From positions 1 to 64,000 of the forward strand of contig NW_004454210.1 in the NCBI RefSeq assembly GCF_000283155.1: DNA of 64,000 nt, written 5' to 3'. Source of the DNA: Ceratotherium simum simum (Eukaryota; Chordata; Mammalia; Perissodactyla; Rhinocerotidae). Of this stretch, positions 1-12,650 are shown piece by piece (position 1 is the first letter of the stretch; every line of letters begins with the position of its first letter). A program made the translations under genes and the position numbers. The notes under the pieces are model-generated. The model searched no databases and was not told where the DNA came from. It was given only the letters and a program-made list of their open reading frames with translations.

Positions 1-765
1 GATTATGGCTGGGGCCGGTGAGTACAAATCATAGGGCAATCCACCAGAGGAAGGGCCAGGGCTCAGAGTGACCCTGGGGCCAGCTGACAACAGGGGCCTC
101 CCCAAGGGAAGTGCTGCAACAGGAGGCCCACCCAGAACAGGGCTGGGATAGAAATCACCATTTCCTCAACACCTGCGCACCAGACTCATGAATGCCGTAT
201 TTCAGTTAAATTTTGCCCTGACTTACAAAGCCAGGATCCGCAAACCACTTCCCCACCGAGGGTCAGCAGTAGGTTTGAGGTCACATTGCGTGTCAAAGAA
301 CAAGGCCTCCACTTGAGACCTATATGCCACCCGAGTCCTCAGTATTTACATGTGGTCGTTGTGCATCCCACCTGGCTTTCAGTGCACAGTATCTGGAGAT
401 TACTTGTGGACGTTATCAAACTCTTGGAGGAGTCTGTCAGGTCCCTTCCCATGGACTTAGGTGCATGCTGCCTTCTCTAAACCTCGACATCATCCAAACC
501 ACACGAGAAAAATCCCCTGGTAGATTCTATTACACAAAGTGAGAGCAGTGGGCGCATGTGGGCACTAGGTCACCACTCCAATAGCCACAAGATGCAGTCA
601 TCCAAGGGTCCAGAATTGCTTCTTGAGAGTCCTCCTGGCTCATGAGGAGAGGGTGAGGGGTGGGAGATTGTGGGGTGGGCATAAAAGGGAATGGAATGGA
701 GTAAGGGGAGAGATGGTACAACGTCTAGTTATGTAGAGGAAGAGGGATAATCCCCCTCTGCCCTT
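1..765. other. Intergenic, nothing recognised
   Basis: No conserved protein frame, RNA gene or known repeat is seen. Short open frames exist but resemble nothing. Confidence 0.6.
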
Positions 766-782
766 TCCCTTAAGGTTCTTAT

Positions 783-1081
783 TTTTTTTTTTTTGTGAGG
801 AAGATCAGTCCTGAGCTAACATCCATGCTAATCCTCCTCTTTTTGCTGAGGAAGACCGGGTCTGAGCTAACATCTATTGCCAATCCACCTCCTTTTTTTT
901 TTCCCCCAAAGCCACAGTAGACAGTTGTATGTCATAGTTGCACATCCTTCTAGTTGCTGTATGTGGGACGTGGCCTCAGCATTGCTGGAGAAGCGGTATG
1001 CCAGTGCGCGCCCGGGATCTGAACCTGGGCCGCCATTAGCAGAGCCCGTACACTCACCCACTAAGCCATGGGGCCAGCCCC
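783..1081 (-). mobile_element. ERE SINE
   Basis: Minus-strand copy with T-rich left end and GGGGCCAGCCCC-type right end. A perfect 17-bp target-site duplication (TCCCTTAAGGTTCTTAT) lies at 766-782 and 1082-1098. The longer tail GCTGAGGAAGA...GAGCTAACATC is present. Confidence 0.95.
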
Positions 1082-1684
1082 TCCCTTAAGGTTCTTATGG
1101 CTGGCCAAATAATTAACAAGACAGGTTAGCAGGAGAAAATAATACCAAGTGTAATAACATCTATAAATGGGAGAAACCAGAGACACTGAGTTTCTCCACA
1201 CAATAGTGGTGATTCTCACCTTAAATACTATCTTCAGCTAAAGACAAAGGAGGATGTTGGAGGTAGTAGTGGTTTGGGATATCAGAGGGGAAGAAGACAT
1301 TTTACATGGAGAGGGAAATGTAAATGTTTGTCAGACAATGCTTTTCAGGGCCACCTATAGAGCATGTGGCCAGAGAGTCAGGAATTATAGTAATCAAGAG
1401 TATGTACATTTAAGTCATCTTCTTTCATACTGATAAGAGTTTTTACAGATAAGGTCATCCCCCCCTCTTCCCTCTACACAGAGGGAGATACCTTTACAAA
1501 TGTAAATATTTGGTAAAAAGAACTTTGTTAAGAATGGGCTTAGCATGAACCCTGCTAGTCTGTCTACACCCAGAGTTAAATTCCTTTAGGCAGTTTGGGG
1601 GAGGTCAAATGTCTGTCAGAGAAAACAATCAAGGTAAAGAGATATATTTCAGGGTGGCCAATTTTGATCTCCCACAGTTAGTAT

Positions 1685-2160
1685 GAGAAAATTGGTAATT
1701 TTTATTTCTAAAATTATTTATTGAGATTATAATTTCATACCATAAAATTCACCTTGGAAAAAATAAATTCAGTGCTGTTTAGTACATTCACAAGATTGTG
1801 CAACCATCACCATTGTCTAACCCATTACATTTTCATCACCCCAAAAAGATAACCCCTTAACTCCTAGCAGTCACTCTTCATTCCCTCCTCTCTCCAGCCC
1901 CTGGCAACCACTCGTCTGCTTTCTGTCTCTATGGGCTTGCTTTTTCTGGACATTTCATGTATATGAAATAATACAATATGTGACCTTCATGTCTGGCATC
2001 TTTCACTTAGCATAAAGTTTTCAAAGTTCATCCATGTTGTAGTGTGTGTCAGTATTTCATTCTTTTTTATGACTGTATAATATTCTATTGTATGGATCCA
2101 TTACACTTGTTTATCCTTTCATCAGTTCAGGGACATTTGGGTTGTTTCTACTAGTAATTT
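1685..2160 (-). mobile_element. Old L1 3'-end fragment
   Basis: Contains the words typical of old L1 antisense strands: TGCAACCATCACCATTGTCTA, CCCTGGCAACCACT, CATTCTTTTTTATGACTG and GGACATTTGGGTTGTTTC. Confidence 0.6.
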
Positions 2161-2309
2161 ACATTTACTGAGATTTTATTCTGTGCTAGGCAGCACCAGG
2201 AGAAGTCACTCATCTCACTTGACAGATAAGGAGATAGGCTTCGAGAGTGTCAAGAACTTGCCCAACCATAGCAGATAGTGATGGTGAGAATTTGACTGAT
2301 GCTGGAAGA

Positions 2310-3230
2310 GAGGGAGAGGCTAGGTGACTGTGGCTCTCTCTAAATGTTAGACAGTATAATTCTTGTTAATATAATGGTTGAGGACATCTGGTAAAAATTC
2401 AAGATGGGGTAAATTAAAGAACATTTTGAAGAGAAAAAAGAAGCAGAGAGCTGGCAAAGATTATAACACGTTAGCTTCTACTCAGATATTTTGGGTTGCA
2501 TGCCTCATAATCTTATTTCCTCTGACCTGGAAATGTATATTCCTTCATTCTTTGTCTGTGCTCAAGGGGTTAGTGTGGTTCCCATGAGAAAAATGTATAA
2601 AATGTTATGAGTTTTCTACATGAAATTAAGTACATCATTTATTTTGCAATGTCATTTTTATGGAAATCAAGGTGGTGATAAGAGCTGGTAAATCATAGTT
2701 GTTGCTTTTGTTTTTCAAGTCTTTATTTGGCAAAATAAAATCCATATATTGGTTCCTAAAAAAAAGAAAAAAAGAACTTGCCCAAGATGAAAAGAAGAGA
2801 TGGGGTTTGAACTCAGGCAGGCTGACTTCAGAGGTAATAGATTCACAAGATAGAACATGAGACAGGTGCAAAAGCAGGTTCAATGGATATTCACCCTTTT
2901 CCCCAAGTTTTCCAGCCACTTATTTCGCTCCTCCCTTAGAGATATTTACTGTTACTACGCTGGGCATCCTTCCAGAGAAATTATTTACACCCCATCATGG
3001 AAGTATCACAATTTATTGACTAACCTGTCCGACTGATTTGAAGTGTCACTTTCACGGTATACCAAATTCTTATACGTATTTGTATTACTTTTTTCAGAAT
3101 TATCCTGGATTTTTTACCTATCTTAAGTATTTGCCATTTCTCTAGAATTCTTTTTGTCTTCTTATTGATTTTTTAAAATTTCCTCCTTTTCTTATTTCTC
3201 TTAAGGCATTATCCATTACGTTCATTCACT
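2310..3230. other. Intergenic AT-rich sequence
   Basis: No gene seen. Includes an A-rich tract at 2759-2776 and, just before it, MIR-like words at 2165-2310. Confidence 0.5.
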
Positions 3231-3530
3231 CTTGTATTATGATTATTTTTTCAGGTGTACATTATTATATTTAAGTTTTTGTATAGACTGCATCATTTTC
3301 ACCACCATTAGTCTAGTTGTTATCCATCACCATACATATGTGCACCTTATCCCTTTCTCCCTCTTGCCACCCTTTTCCCCTCTGGTACCCACTAATCTGT
3401 TCTTCTTACCTATGTGTTCATCTTCCACATATGAGTGAAATCATGTGGTATTTGTCTTTGTCTGATTTATTTTGCTTAGCATAATACGCTCAAGGTCCAT
3501 CCATGTTGTCACAAATGGCATGATTTTGTC

Positions 3531-3748
3531 TTTTTTTTTTTTTTAAAGATTTTATTTATTCATTTTTTCCCCCCAAAGCCCCAGTAGATAGTTGTATGTC
3601 GTAGGTTCACATCCTTCTAGTTGCTGTACGCGGGACTCGGCCTCGGGTTGGACGGAGATGTGGTGCCTCGGGGCGCGCCAGGGATCCGAACCCGGGCTGC
3701 CAGCATCAGAGCGCACGCACTTAACCGCTAAGCCACGGAGCCGGCCCG
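3531..3748 (-). mobile_element. ERE SINE inside L1
   Basis: Minus-strand ERE flanked by GATTTTGTC plus T-run duplications (3522 and 3749). It interrupts the L1 at 3240-6739, so it is younger than that L1. Confidence 0.95.
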
Positions 3749-5191
3749 ATTTTGTCTTTTTTTAAGGCTGAGTAGTATTCCATTGATTCTGAGTAGATTC
3801 CACATATTCTTTTTCTATTCATCCATTGATGGGCTCTTGGGTTGCTTTCACGTCTTTGCTATTGTGAATAATGCTGCAATGAATATAAGGGTACATATAT
3901 CTTTTTGAATTATTAATTTCATGTTCTTTGCATAAATACCCAGTTGTGGAACAGCTGGATCATATGGTATTTCTATTTTTAGTTTTTTGAGAAATCTCCA
4001 TACTGTTTTCCATAGTGGCTGCACCAGTTTTCATTCCCACCAGCAGTGTATGACAGTTCCCATGCTCTACATCCTCTGGAATACTTGTTACTTCTTGTCT
4101 TGTTAACTATAGCCATTTTGACAGATATGAGGTGATATGTCACTGTAGTTTTGATTTCCGTGTCCCTAATAGTTAGTGATGTTGAACATCTTTGCATGTG
4201 CCTGTCGGCCTTCTGTATATCTTCTTTGGAAAAATGTTTGTTCATATCCTCTGCCCATTTTTTTATTGAGTTGTTCATTTTTTTGTTGTTGAGTTGTATG
4301 AGTTCTTTGTGTATTTTGGAAATTAACCCCTTGTCGGATATATGATTTACAGATATGTTCACCCAGTTGATGGGTTGTCTTTTCATTTTGTTGATGGTTT
4401 TCTTTTCCATGCAGGAGCTTTTTAGTCTGATGTAGTCCCATTTGTTTATTTTTTCTTTTGTTTCCTTTGCTTGAGTAGACATAGTATTCAAAAAGATACT
4501 GCTAAGACCAATGTCAAAGAGAGTACTGCCTATATTTTCTTCTAGGAGTTTTATGGTTTCAGGCACTACATTCAAGTCTTTAATCCATTTTGAGTTAATA
4601 TTTGTGTATGGTGTAAGATAATGGTCTACTTTCATTCTTTTGCACGTGGCTGTCCAGTTGTCCCAACACCATTTATTGAAGACACTTTCCTTTCTCCACT
4701 GTATGTTCTTGGCTCCTTTATCAAAGATTATCTGTCCCTGGGTGTGTGGTTTTATTCCTGGGCTCTCAATTCTGTTCCATTTATCTATGTGTCTGTTTTG
4801 ATTACTGTAGCTTTGTAGTATATTTTGAATTCAGCGAGGGTGATACCTCCAACTTTGTTCTTCTCTCTCAGGATTGCTTTGGGTTTTTGGGTCTTTTCTT
4901 GTTCCATGTAAATCTTAGGATTCTTTATTCTATTTCCACGAACAACTCCATTGTGATTCTTACTGGTATTGTATTGAATCTGTAGATTGCTTTAGGTAAT
5001 ATGGACATTTTAACTATGTTTATTCTTCCAATCCATGAGCATGGAATATCTTTCCATTTCTTTATGTCTTCTTAGATTTCTTTCAAAAATGTCTTATAGT
5101 TTTCAGTGTATAGGTCTTTCACCTCCTTGGTTAAATTTTTTCCTAGGTATTTTATTCTTCTTGCTGTTATTGTAAATGGGATTGTATTCTT

Positions 5192-5407
5192 TTTTTTTTT
5201 TTTTAAAGATTTTATTTATTTATTTTTTCCCCCCAAAGCCCCAGTAGATAGTTGTGTGTCATAGCTGCACATCCCTCTAGTTGCTGTATGTGGGACGTGG
5301 CCTCAGCATGGCCAGAGAAGCAGCGCGTCGGTGCGAGCCCGGGATCCGAACCCGGGTCGCCAGCAGTGGAGCGCGCTCACTTAACCACCAAGCCACGGGG
5401 CCGGCCC
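5192..5407 (-). mobile_element. ERE SINE inside L1
   Basis: Minus-strand ERE with 15-bp duplication TGGGATTGTATTCTT at 5177-5191 and 5408-5422. It splits the same L1 ORF2 remnant. Confidence 0.95.
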
Positions 5408-6263
5408 TGGGATTGTATTCTTGATTTCTCTTTCTGCTAGTTCATTGTTAGTGTACAGAAATGCAACTGATTTTTGTATGTTGATTTTGTACCCTGCAAT
5501 TTTACTTTATTTGTTGATTATTTTGAATAATTTTTTTGGAGGATTCTTTAGGGTTTTCTATATATAGAATCATGTCACCTGCAAATAATGACAGTCTTAC
5601 TTCTTCCTTTCCAATTTGGATCCATTTTATTTTTTTTCTTGCCTAATTGCTTTGGCTAAAACTTCCAGTAGTATGTTGAATAAGAGTGGCAAGAGTGGGC
5701 ACCTTGTCTTGTTCCTATTCTCAGAGGAATAGCTTTCAGTTTTTCACCACTGAGTATAGACTTTATTATGTTGAGGTACTTTCCTTCTGTACCCGTTTTA
5801 TGAGAGTTTTTATCATAAATCAATGTTGGAGCTTGTCAGATGCTTTCTCTGCATCTATTGAGACGATCATGTGATTTTTATTCTTCATTTTGTTAATGTG
5901 GTGTATCACATTGATTGATTTGTGGATGTTGGACCATCCCTGCATCCTTGGAATAAATCCCACTTGATCATGGTGTATGATCTTTTTAATGTACTGTTGT
6001 ATTTGATTTGCTAGTACTTTGTTGAGGATTTTTGCATCTATGTTCATCAGCGACATTGGCTGTAATTTTCCTTTTTTGTGTTGTCCTTGTCTGGTTTTGG
6101 TATCAGGGTAATGTTGGCTTTGTAAAATGATTTAGGAAGTGTCCCACCCTCTTCACTTTCTCAGAAGACTTTGAGAAGGATAGGTATTAAATCTTCTTTG
6201 AATGTTTGGTGGAATTCACCAGAGAAGCCATATGGTCCTGGACTTTTGTTTTTTGGGAGGTTT

Positions 6264-6540
6264 CTTTTTTGTTTTTTAAAGAAGGGAAGTTTTTTTTTCA
6301 GGGGAAGATTCACCCTAAGCTAACATCTGTTGCCAATCTTCTCCTTTTTTCTACTCCCCTGCCCCCAAAGCCCCAGTACATAGTTGTGTTTAGTTGTTAA
6401 GTTCTGGTTCTTCTATGGGGGCCACTGCCACAGCATGGTTGCTGACAGGCGAGTAGTGTGATTCCATGCCTGGGAACTGAACCCAGGCTGCCAAAGCAGA
6501 GCACGCTGAGCTTTAACCACTAGGCCATCAGAGCTGACTC
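6264..6540 (-). mobile_element. Older ERE-type SINE inside L1
   Basis: Diverged minus-strand copy with GAGCTAACATCTGTTGCCAAT tail-region words and a decayed head. The duplication TGGGAGGTTT lies at 6254-6263 and 6541-6550. Confidence 0.8.
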
Positions 6541-6756
6541 TGGGAGGTTTTTGATTACTGTTTCAATCTCTTTACTTGTGATTGGTCTATTCAGATTCTC
6601 TATTTCTTCTTGATTCAGTTTTAGGAGGTGGTACGATTCTATGAATTTATCCATTTCTTCTAGATTACCCAATTTGTTGGCATACAGCTTTTCATAGTAT
6701 TCTCTTATAATCCTTTGTATTTCTGTGGCATCCATTGTAATTCTTGTATTATTTTA

Positions 6757-6978
6757 TTTTATTTTATTTTTTTTAAAGATTTTATTTATTTTATTTTTTC
6801 CCCCCAAAGCCCCAGTGGATAGTTGTATGTCGTAGCTGCACATCCTTCTAGTTGCTGCATGTGGGACTCGGCTCCAGGATGAACGGAGAAGCGGTGCCTC
6901 GATGCGCACCCGGGATCCGAACCCGGGCCACCAGCATCGCAGCGCGCGCACTTAACCACCAAGCCACAGGGCCGGCCC
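6757..6978 (-). mobile_element. ERE SINE at the 5' junction of the L1
   Basis: Minus-strand ERE with duplication TCTTGTATTATTTTA at 6742-6756 and 6979-6993. It sits right at the truncated 5' end of the L1 copy. Confidence 0.93.
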
Positions 6979-7399
6979 TCTTGTATTATTTTAAATGTAG
7001 TCTTCAGGTGTGTCAAATACCTGGTTTCCTCAAAAGATAAAATTTAAGGGAGAAAAAGAAAGAAAGCAAGAGAGACATGGAGGGAGAACCTACAGATTAA
7101 ATAAGAGATCTAACAATCAAATGCAAAGTGTGCACCTTATATGGATCTAATTCAAAGTCTTAAAAACAATGTTTATGACATTTAGGAGACATTTGCAAAT
7201 TTGAGGGCTGACTGGATATTTAATATTAAAGAATAGTATTAAGGAATAAAAGTCCTATATTTTAAATAAACATACCAAAAATGTATAGGCAAAATTATGT
7301 GATATCTGGGATCTCCTTCAAAATAATATGGAATGAGGGAAACAGGTAGGGGTATAGAGGAAACATGACAGCCATCAGCTGATAAATATTAAAGCTGGA

Positions 7400-8105
7400 T
7401 GAGTTCATAGGTGGACAATGAACACCACAGCATTATGTCTGCTCCTGTATATGTCTAAAATGTGCAATAACTATTTAAAAACAAGAAGACACTGTGGAAA
7501 AGAGCTGGTTGTTTCTCAAAAGTTAAACATAGAACTCCCAAATGATCCAACAATTCCACTCCTACCAACACATCTAAAAGAATTGAAAGCAGGGATTTGA
7601 ACAAATATTTGTACACAATGTTCATAGCAGCATGATTCACAATAGCCAAAAAGTGAAAACAACCCAAGTGTCCATCAACAGATGAATGGATAAATAAAAC
7701 ACGGTATATACACATGATTGAATACTATTCAGCCATAAAAAAGAGTGACATTTTGTTATATGCTATACCACAGATGAACCTTGAAAACATTATGTTCAGT
7801 GAAATAAGCCAGACACAGAAGGACAAATATTGTATGATTCCATTTATATGAGGTACCTAGAATAGACAAATTCATGGAGACAGGAAGTAGAATAGAGTTT
7901 ACTAGAGGCTGTGGAAAGTGAAATGACATTGTTATTGTTTAATAGTTACAGAGCTTTTGTTGAAGATGATGAAAAAGTTTTAGTTATAGACAGTGGTGAT
8001 GGTTACACAACATGGTGAATGTATTTATTGCCACTGAATTGTACACTTATGAATGGTTAAAATGATTAACATTATTTATGTATGTTTTACCTCAATAAAA
8101 AAAAA
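7400..8105 (+). mobile_element. Old L1 3' end
   Basis: Plus-strand ORF2 C-terminus and 3' UTR: ATCCAACAATTCCACTCCTA, CATCAACAGATGAATGGATA, GATGGTTACACAACATGGTG, ending in CAATAAAAAAAAAGAGG. Confidence 0.75.
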
Positions 8106-8589
8106 GAGGAATAAGTGAGTTCAAATTTCAATTGTTCCTTCTCTGTGCCTCAGTTTCATCATCTGTAAAATTAGTAATTGTAATCGTCTATCCTCTGAGC
8201 TTAGTGCAGAGTAAGTACCACTACTACTTCATCAGCAAAGGATTGTTGTGAGGAGTAGCTAAGTTAGTGTATGTGAAAGCACCTTTTAAATGGCAAGCTG
8301 CTGTACTACATCTGGTTCCTGTCTGAATCCCTTCCCCCACACTGATGGCACTTACAAAGCGTTTCTCCTCAATCACAGCAGTGGAGCATGAAGATGAGAG
8401 TGCTCTCAGAAGATTTCCCCAATGTCACCACTTTTACAAACTCTCCCTTCAGTCCTCATCTTACTGGAACTTGCAAGATGATTCCATAGAGTTGACCCCC
8501 TCTCTTATTCTTCAACATTCCACTCTTGGTTTTTTAACATCTGCTTCTAGTTTCCTTCCTGGTTCTCTGGCTGCTCCTTCTCAACCTCC

Positions 8590-9770
8590 TTTGCTTATTT
8601 TTTCTCTTCTATGTGGCCTTTAAATATCAGGACTCCTCAAAGCTCTATCCTGGCACCTCTTACTCTCTCTACCTTCCCTTCGACTATTTTACCCACTGCC
8701 ATGGCTGTAAATATCTATATGTTGATAACTCCCAAGTTGATCTCCATCCTGGTCTCTTCTCTGAGCTCCTACTGTATATATCTGTATCGTCGACATTTCT
8801 GAGTTAATACATTCAAAACGGAACTCCTGATCTACCCCCAAAGCTGCTTTTCCTCCCAGTCTTTTTCATCTCTGTAATTGGGAACAAGCAGCTTCCAGTT
8901 AGTTGCTTGCGCCAGAAACACAGGACTCAGCCTTGGCTCACATTCAACTCTTCATTGAGACTTGTATATTCTTTCTCCAGGGTAGATCTCAAGTTACATC
9001 TACCTCTCTCCACTGATCTAGTCCAGGTCAACACCATCTTCTGCCCAGACAGCCACAATAGCCTCTTAACTGCTTCAGCGTTTTAAAATGTAGGTAGTAT
9101 CATCCTTCTGAAAACCTTTCAATGGCTGGCCACCTTGCTTCAAAGAAAATCCAAGATTCTTGGCAGCTAGTTGCAGCTCCTTTCACTTTCTACCATGCCT
9201 TCCACCTTCTTATCACATTGGCTTCTTTTGGTGCCTTGATCATAGCAAACTCTTACCTGCTTCAAGGCCTTTGTACATGCTGTTAACTCTGAGCAGACCC
9301 TCTTCCCTCTTTCTTCATTCAGCTAACTCATCTTCGGGGGTCTCAGCTTAAATGACATCTCCTAAGACTCCCCAGTATCTCTTAGATCTCCCCTGTTAAA
9401 CTCTCTTAATGCTTTTAATGCATTCTGTGCTTTTCCTCCTACTAGTAACTATGTAATTGTTTGATTAATATCTGTCTTCTTCGGGCCGGCCCCGTGGCTT
9501 AGTGGTTAAGTGCTCGCGCTCCGCTACTGGTGGCCCGGGGTTCGGATCCCGGGCGTGCACCGACGCACCGCTTCTCCGGCCATGCTGAGGCCTCGTCCCA
9601 CATACAGCAACTAGAAGGATGTGTAGCTGTGACATACAACTATCTACTGGGGCTTTGGGGGGAAAATAAATAAATAAAATTATTAAAAAAAAAAAAATCT
9701 GTCTTCTCCAACTGAATGTAAGCTCCAGGAGAGCAAGGGCCATATTTTTTATTCACCATATATCACTGAC
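8590..9770 (+). mobile_element. L2-like LINE remnant
   Basis: Degenerate LINE2/CR1-type reverse-transcriptase end (CKYLYVDNSQV, resembling the YADDSQ active-site block) followed by the TGTAAGCTCCAGGAGAGCAAGG 3' end. Interrupted by the ERE at 9481-9697. Confidence 0.6.
9481..9697 (+). mobile_element. ERE SINE
   Basis: Near-consensus plus-strand copy. An A-box-like GTGGCTTAGTGGTTAAG and a B-box-like GGTTCGGATCCC show its tRNA origin. A-rich 3' tail; duplication TCTGTCTTCT at 9471-9480 and 9698-9707. It lies within an L2-like sequence. Confidence 0.96.
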
Positions 9771-11165
9771 AGAGGTCTGACCTTAGACTTTCAAAGTGGA
9801 AACCTTCATACGGCTTCATTACTGAGTGAGGTTTTGGTGTCTGATAATTTGGGATTTCTCTTTCACAAACTGCAACCTGAGTCCTGAGATAACACGCAGG
9901 GATGGATTAGCAACTTTACTGTCTGTCTTTTCCACTCACTTGGGACCCAGGCTAAAGCATCAGCTGCCCCAGAGAGCACTGACTAGCTGGGAGGGGCAGG
10001 AAACTTGTTGTGGGAACCAAAGTGGGAAGAAGGCCCTGTGTGGTTGAGGTTGTTCACGTAAAGCTAGAGTTTTGCAAATGATGAGACAGGACACTGACAC
10101 AGAATGAAAATGCAAGGTTGCAAATCCTGCCCTAGTGAGCTGGAAAGGGGAACTGTACAATGAATGGAGATGGGGGGTGGGGGAGGAGGGATTCTGAAAA
10201 GGCAGTACTGGTGGCTTTATAATTTGCTGCTTAACTTCTGCTTTCAGCATCTGCTGTGACCAGATGGTGTGCAGTGATCTCTCTGGCCAACTGAGCCAAG
10301 GAGGGAGTAGAACCTCCCCTGTCTTTGCAAACTATAGTCTGTGTCTGGAGGGGAACAAATTGCCCCGTAGCACTTTGCAATTGCTCTCTCACACACACAA
10401 ATCTTATCTTTAATCCCTAAATGGACTATATTGATATGCTGGTCAAATACTGACCTTGGATTTTTTTCCAGATCGCTGAGGCACCCTACTGCCATTCCTA
10501 CCCACCCCCCAATCTAGATATCCCGAAAGGTTTTCTAATTAGTAACTAGCCTTTTATATTCTCAGTGATTCTCCAACTTGAAGAACCATCCCACTTTTAA
10601 AAGTGGGAAAAACCTTCATGAATTCCTTTCTCCCCATGCTGTCTGGAAATATTTTTATGATAATTACATTATTTAAATAATATAAATTATTATAAAAGTA
10701 TAAATCTATAAATATCCTTATGCTAGATACAGCTTTGATAGCTTTTATACAGCTATCAAATCACACAGTTATAAATTAAACACCAAGAAAACTACTAGTT
10801 AATAAAATCAAAATAACATCATTACTTAATGTGAGAGGTTATATTTGGATGAAATAAAATCACCGGCAACATGAATATGGTAGTGACAGGTACAGGTCAA
10901 GTTCTTTTGCACTGGGCATCCCGCACCATCATTTGCTGAGCTATGACTCGATCCTCCCACAATGTTCCTTTTCCTTGATTTCTTCATTCTATCATGCTGT
11001 CATGTGGCTGTCACTTGGTGCTAATGCATTGTTTTCATATCATTTGCTTCTGTTAATGTTTCATTTGATCATTACAACTTGGCACTTTGGTACCAATATG
11101 AGCAAGCACCAATGGACCTACAGTACTGAAATTGTGTTATCAGAGGATCATACAGATGATCTAGA
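9771..11165. other. Intergenic, no gene recognised
   Basis: Unique-looking sequence, becoming AT-rich after 10560. Open frames of up to about 96 residues occur on both strands with no resemblance to known proteins. Confidence 0.55.
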
Positions 11166-11500
11166 ACTGCACTGTCCAGTATGGCAGCCACCAGCCATAT
11201 GTGGCTACTGAGCACTTGAAATTGTGTCTAGTCTGAATTAGTTGTGTTGTAGATGCAAAATACACTCACATCATGTTTTGATGACTTAGAATGGAAAAAA
11301 GGTAAAATATCTCATTAAAAATGGATTCCATGTTAAAATCACATTATTTTGGATATATTAGGTTAAATAAAATATATTATCAACATTAATTGCACTTTTT
11401 GGTTTTCTTTATTTTTGCTTTTAAAAAATTTTATATACTAGAAAATTTTAAATTACACATGTGGCTCACATTATATTTCTATTAGACTACACAGTCTAGA
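11166..11500. mobile_element. Non-autonomous hAT-like DNA transposon
   Basis: Starts CTGCACTGTCCAGTATGGCA and ends CTACACAGTCTAGA, with AGCCACCAGCCATATGTGGC inside. This matches the family whose ends read CACTGTCCAATAGAA and TTGGACAGTGC. Ends are decayed. Confidence 0.6.
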
Positions 11501-12177
11501 ATAATTGTATGTGTGTGTGAGAGAGAAAGTGAGTACAACAAACTGAAAATGCCATACAAAAAAATTCTCATAGAAAATACACAGGTACCCAAGACACACA
11601 GATCTAGTTTCGAGTTTAAACCACTGCTCTAGCATTTAATGGCTGCATTCTTTCTCAGAAGCCACGGGTACAGAACCAGCGTAGGACTTTCCTTGTGGCT
11701 CTCATTCCAGTATCTTAGTGATATAATATGTCTATGGTTTTCTCACATGGCTTCCTTGTAAAAGTGTTTTGGGGAAGGATCCAGACACTTCCATCCCTCC
11801 CAGAAAATATGTACTGCCATATCTGGTCATTTCACTGCCATTTGACCAAAAGACTGTTCTCCACAGGGGAAATCTGGGGTAGATAAAGGTCTAAAAAAAA
11901 AAGAAAAAAAAAGTGGAAATGTACTCTCTGGGCAAACAGATGCAACTACTTCCCAAGCTAAATGAAAGCTACTGAAATCAGGGACTGCATCAGTCAAAAA
12001 ATCGGTCTAAATAATATTTAGCCCAATACCCTATTGCATTTATTTAGCAAATATTTACTGAATATCTGCCCTGATAAATCCCTGATAAATACATCAAGGA
12101 TTTGCTTTCAGGAAGCTGGTCATCTAATAGAGGTGATAAAACACATCAAAATTTCTTCCTTTTTAAATAGCAAATGT
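11500..12177. other. Intergenic, no gene recognised
   Basis: Unique or heavily decayed sequence with an A-rich tract at 11894-11911. Confidence 0.5.
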
Positions 12178-12449
12178 TGGGTAGGCCCACTGGCATAGCG
12201 GTTAAGTTCCCAGGCTGCACCCAGGGTTCACCGGTATGGATCATGGGCGCGGACCTACACACTGCTCATCAAGCCATGCTGAGGCGGCATCCCACATACA
12301 GCAACTAGAAGGATGTGTAACTATGACATGCAACTATCTACTGGGGCTTTGGGGAGAAAAAAGCAAAAAGGAGGAAGACTGGCCCTGTTTGTTAGCTCAG
12401 GGCCAGTCTTCCTCAAAAAACAAACAAACAAACAAAAAAACCTTAAAAA
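12178..12449 (+). mobile_element. Older ERE-type SINE
   Basis: Diverged plus-strand copy (GGCATAGCGGTTAAG head, CATACAGCAACTAGAAGG middle, CAAA-rich tail). Flanks AATAGCAAATGTT and AATAGCAAGTGTT form a duplication with one mismatch. Confidence 0.88.
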
Positions 12450-12474
12450 AATAGCAAGTGTTAACTGAGTATAT

Positions 12475-12650
12475 CTATGTTCTAAGAAATATCTAAGTGA
12501 GTTCTATACCTTAACTCATTTAATCCTCACAATGCTATGAAATTGTCCCCCATTACACAGACGAGAAAACTGAGGCAAAAGATTATGAAACTACTCAAGG
12601 TCATACAGTCACTAAGTAACACTGGCAGGGTTCAAACCCAGATGGTCACC
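12475..12650 (+). repeat. MIR-like SINE
   Basis: TTAACTCATTTAATCCTCACA, GAGAAAACTGAGGCAAAAGA, GGTCATACAGTCACTAAGTAAC and GGTTCAAACCCAGA in order, the usual MIR pattern. Confidence 0.7.

Larger units (their letters stand above)
3240..6739 (-). mobile_element. 5'-truncated L1 retrotransposon with ORF2 remnants
   Basis: Minus-strand L1. Translation gives ORF2 reverse-transcriptase pieces such as [19 protein letters not shown] and [15 protein letters not shown] (5820-6056), with stops and frameshifts. The + strand start is the 3' UTR side. Three ERE SINEs lie within it and a fourth at its 5' junction. Short CTTGTATTAT flanks at about 3231 and 6743 may be its target duplication. It is inactive. 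Confidence 0.88.

Noticed and set aside
9481..9560. tRNA-Ser-like gene from the A-box and B-box sequences
   Set aside because: The tRNA-like head belongs to an ERE SINE with tail and target duplication; the same head recurs many times in the window.
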